Source of the DNA: Cinnamomum chago
Lineage: Eukaryota > Streptophyta > Magnoliopsida > Laurales > Lauraceae
DNA length: 64,000 bases
Assembly (NCBI GenBank): GCA_038049695.1
Contig: CP142457.1
Coordinates: 22,644,501-22,708,500 of the forward strand
Direction: 5' to 3'
Shown here: positions 63,487 through 64,000 of the stretch, one piece after another
Layout of the letters: every line of letters begins with the position of its first letter
Position numbering within the stretch: position 1 is the stretch's first letter
The notes under the pieces: generated by a model
The model's input: only the letters and a program-made list of their open reading frames with translations
What the model was told of the DNA's origin: nothing
Database searches by the model: none
Position numbers and translations under genes: made by a program

Positions 63487-64000
63487 GAGTCGCATGAAAC
63501 ACAGTGTTGAGTCAACAACTTTCTAGAGCCGCACAGATTATGTTTTCGTTCAAAAGTACCGTACGACCCTCGCACGAAGTTCCGGTTCTCGCCCTGGCAA
63601 ACACTGAACTCCCCGAAAGTGATTTCCACACCCAAGACTCGCCCGAAACCCGTAGTAAGCCGAAGTGTAGCTCGGAACATCCTAAAAATCGCATCTCATC
63701 CCAAAATCCCTTCATATGGATTTAGAGGCGTACGACAAGACAGGGACATCCGAAACCCCTTTTAGTTTAAAACTTGATCCCGGATATTTCTAGAGGTTGA
63801 CTTTGTACACAGAGTCGCAACAGACAAGGTGTGGAGTCAACAATTTCCTAGTGCCGCAAAGATTCTGCTTTACTACATAAGTATCGTACGTCCCGCGCGA
63901 AGTTCGGGTTTTCTCCTTTACAACCAGAGAACTCCCCGAAAGTGTTTACCATACCCAAGGTTCGCCCGAAACCCGTTTTAAACCGAGAAGTAGCTCGAAA
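63487..64000 (+). repeat. Partial HOR unit 66 at the right edge
   Basis: A complete A monomer (63487-63811) followed by the first 189 bp of a B monomer carrying CAACAGACAAGG. The window ends inside B with no change of pattern, so the array continues to the right. Confidence 0.93.

Larger units (their letters stand above)
1..64000. repeat. Satellite DNA array, about 324 bp monomer in a 972 bp trimeric higher-order repeat
   Basis: Every part of the window aligns to one of three related monomers, A, B and C, repeated in fixed order and orientation. A unit is counted from the GAGTCGCATGAAAC motif that opens monomer A. Unit starts include 114, 1086, 1999, 2971, 3943, 4915, 5887, 6858, 7830, 8802 and 9774, continuing every 970-972 bp up to 63487. 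Units differ from each other by scattered single-base changes and remain very alike by eye, whereas A, B and C within one unit are clearly more diverged. No inverted block, unique insert, long poly-A tract, LTR or terminal inverted repeat is visible. Sequence composition is of moderate GC with many CpG sites. The organisation is that of centromeric, pericentromeric or subtelomeric satellite DNA; the window alone does not say which. The family was not recognised by name. Confidence 0.97.

Noticed and set aside
1-64000. CRISPR array or other prokaryotic repeat system
   Set aside because: Repeats are 324 and 972 bp with no unique spacers, and no adjacent cas-like or other gene is present.
1-64000. 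Tandem rRNA or tRNA gene cluster
   Set aside because: No conserved rRNA core, 5S box A/C motif or tRNA cloverleaf with a B box was found in the 972 bp unit.
1-64000. Transposon-derived tandem array (LTR, Helitron or DNA transposon fragments)
   Set aside because: No reverse transcriptase, transposase or integrase fragment, no terminal repeat pair and no target-site duplication is visible at unit borders. An ancient transposon origin of the monomer cannot be excluded, but nothing supports it.
1-64000. Internal 162 bp or 106 bp sub-repeat inside the 324 bp monomer
   Set aside because: The CCCGAAACCC motif occurs twice about 105 bp apart, but sequence around it does not align convincingly between the two places by eye, so a smaller ancestral unit is not supported.
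1-64000. Coding tandem-repeat protein (for example a giant surface protein)
   Set aside because: Although 972 is divisible by three, stop codons occur in all six frames within each unit, A and B differ in length by two bases, and 971 bp and 970 bp units are tolerated.

Overview
The whole 64 kb window is one uninterrupted, head-to-tail satellite DNA array. I find no gene, RNA gene, transposable element or unique sequence in it. The basic monomer is about 324 bp. Three diverged monomer types (A 325 bp, B 323 bp, C 324 bp) always follow each other in the order A-B-C and form a 972 bp higher-order repeat (HOR) unit. The window holds 65 complete units plus partial units at both ends, all in the same orientation. 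Length exceptions are two units of 913 and 915 bp with a shared deletion, one unit carrying an extra chimeric monomer, and 13 monomers with the same 1-bp deletion.

This architecture is typical of a eukaryotic centromeric or pericentromeric region, or of another heterochromatic block. A plant is my best guess from monomer length (about two nucleosomes), moderate GC, frequent CpG and telomere-like CCCGAAACCC motifs. I do not recognise the satellite family by name, and an animal source is not excluded.

Layout: 1-6857 is a mosaic of seven variant units. 6858-28385 is a second-level HOR: four distinguishable 972 bp units (called alpha, beta, gamma, delta here) form a 12-monomer super-unit of 3887 bp, present in five complete copies and a truncated sixth. 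At 28386 this array jumps, with a 2-bp net insertion, into a copy of the segment seen at 1234 onward (offset about 27.15 kb). From about 31.1 kb to the end the array is more homogeneous, built from a few closely related 972 bp units. Shared rare variants there reveal later duplications of 2916 bp (three units), 3887-3888 bp (four units) and about 6.8 kb (seven units). A chimeric A/C monomer at 34009-34330 records one out-of-register crossover.

No genes act together here. The content is the record of how the array was built: unequal exchange, block duplication and short-tract conversion between units. The many open frames of 60-174 codons on both strands are by-products of a repeat whose length is divisible by three.
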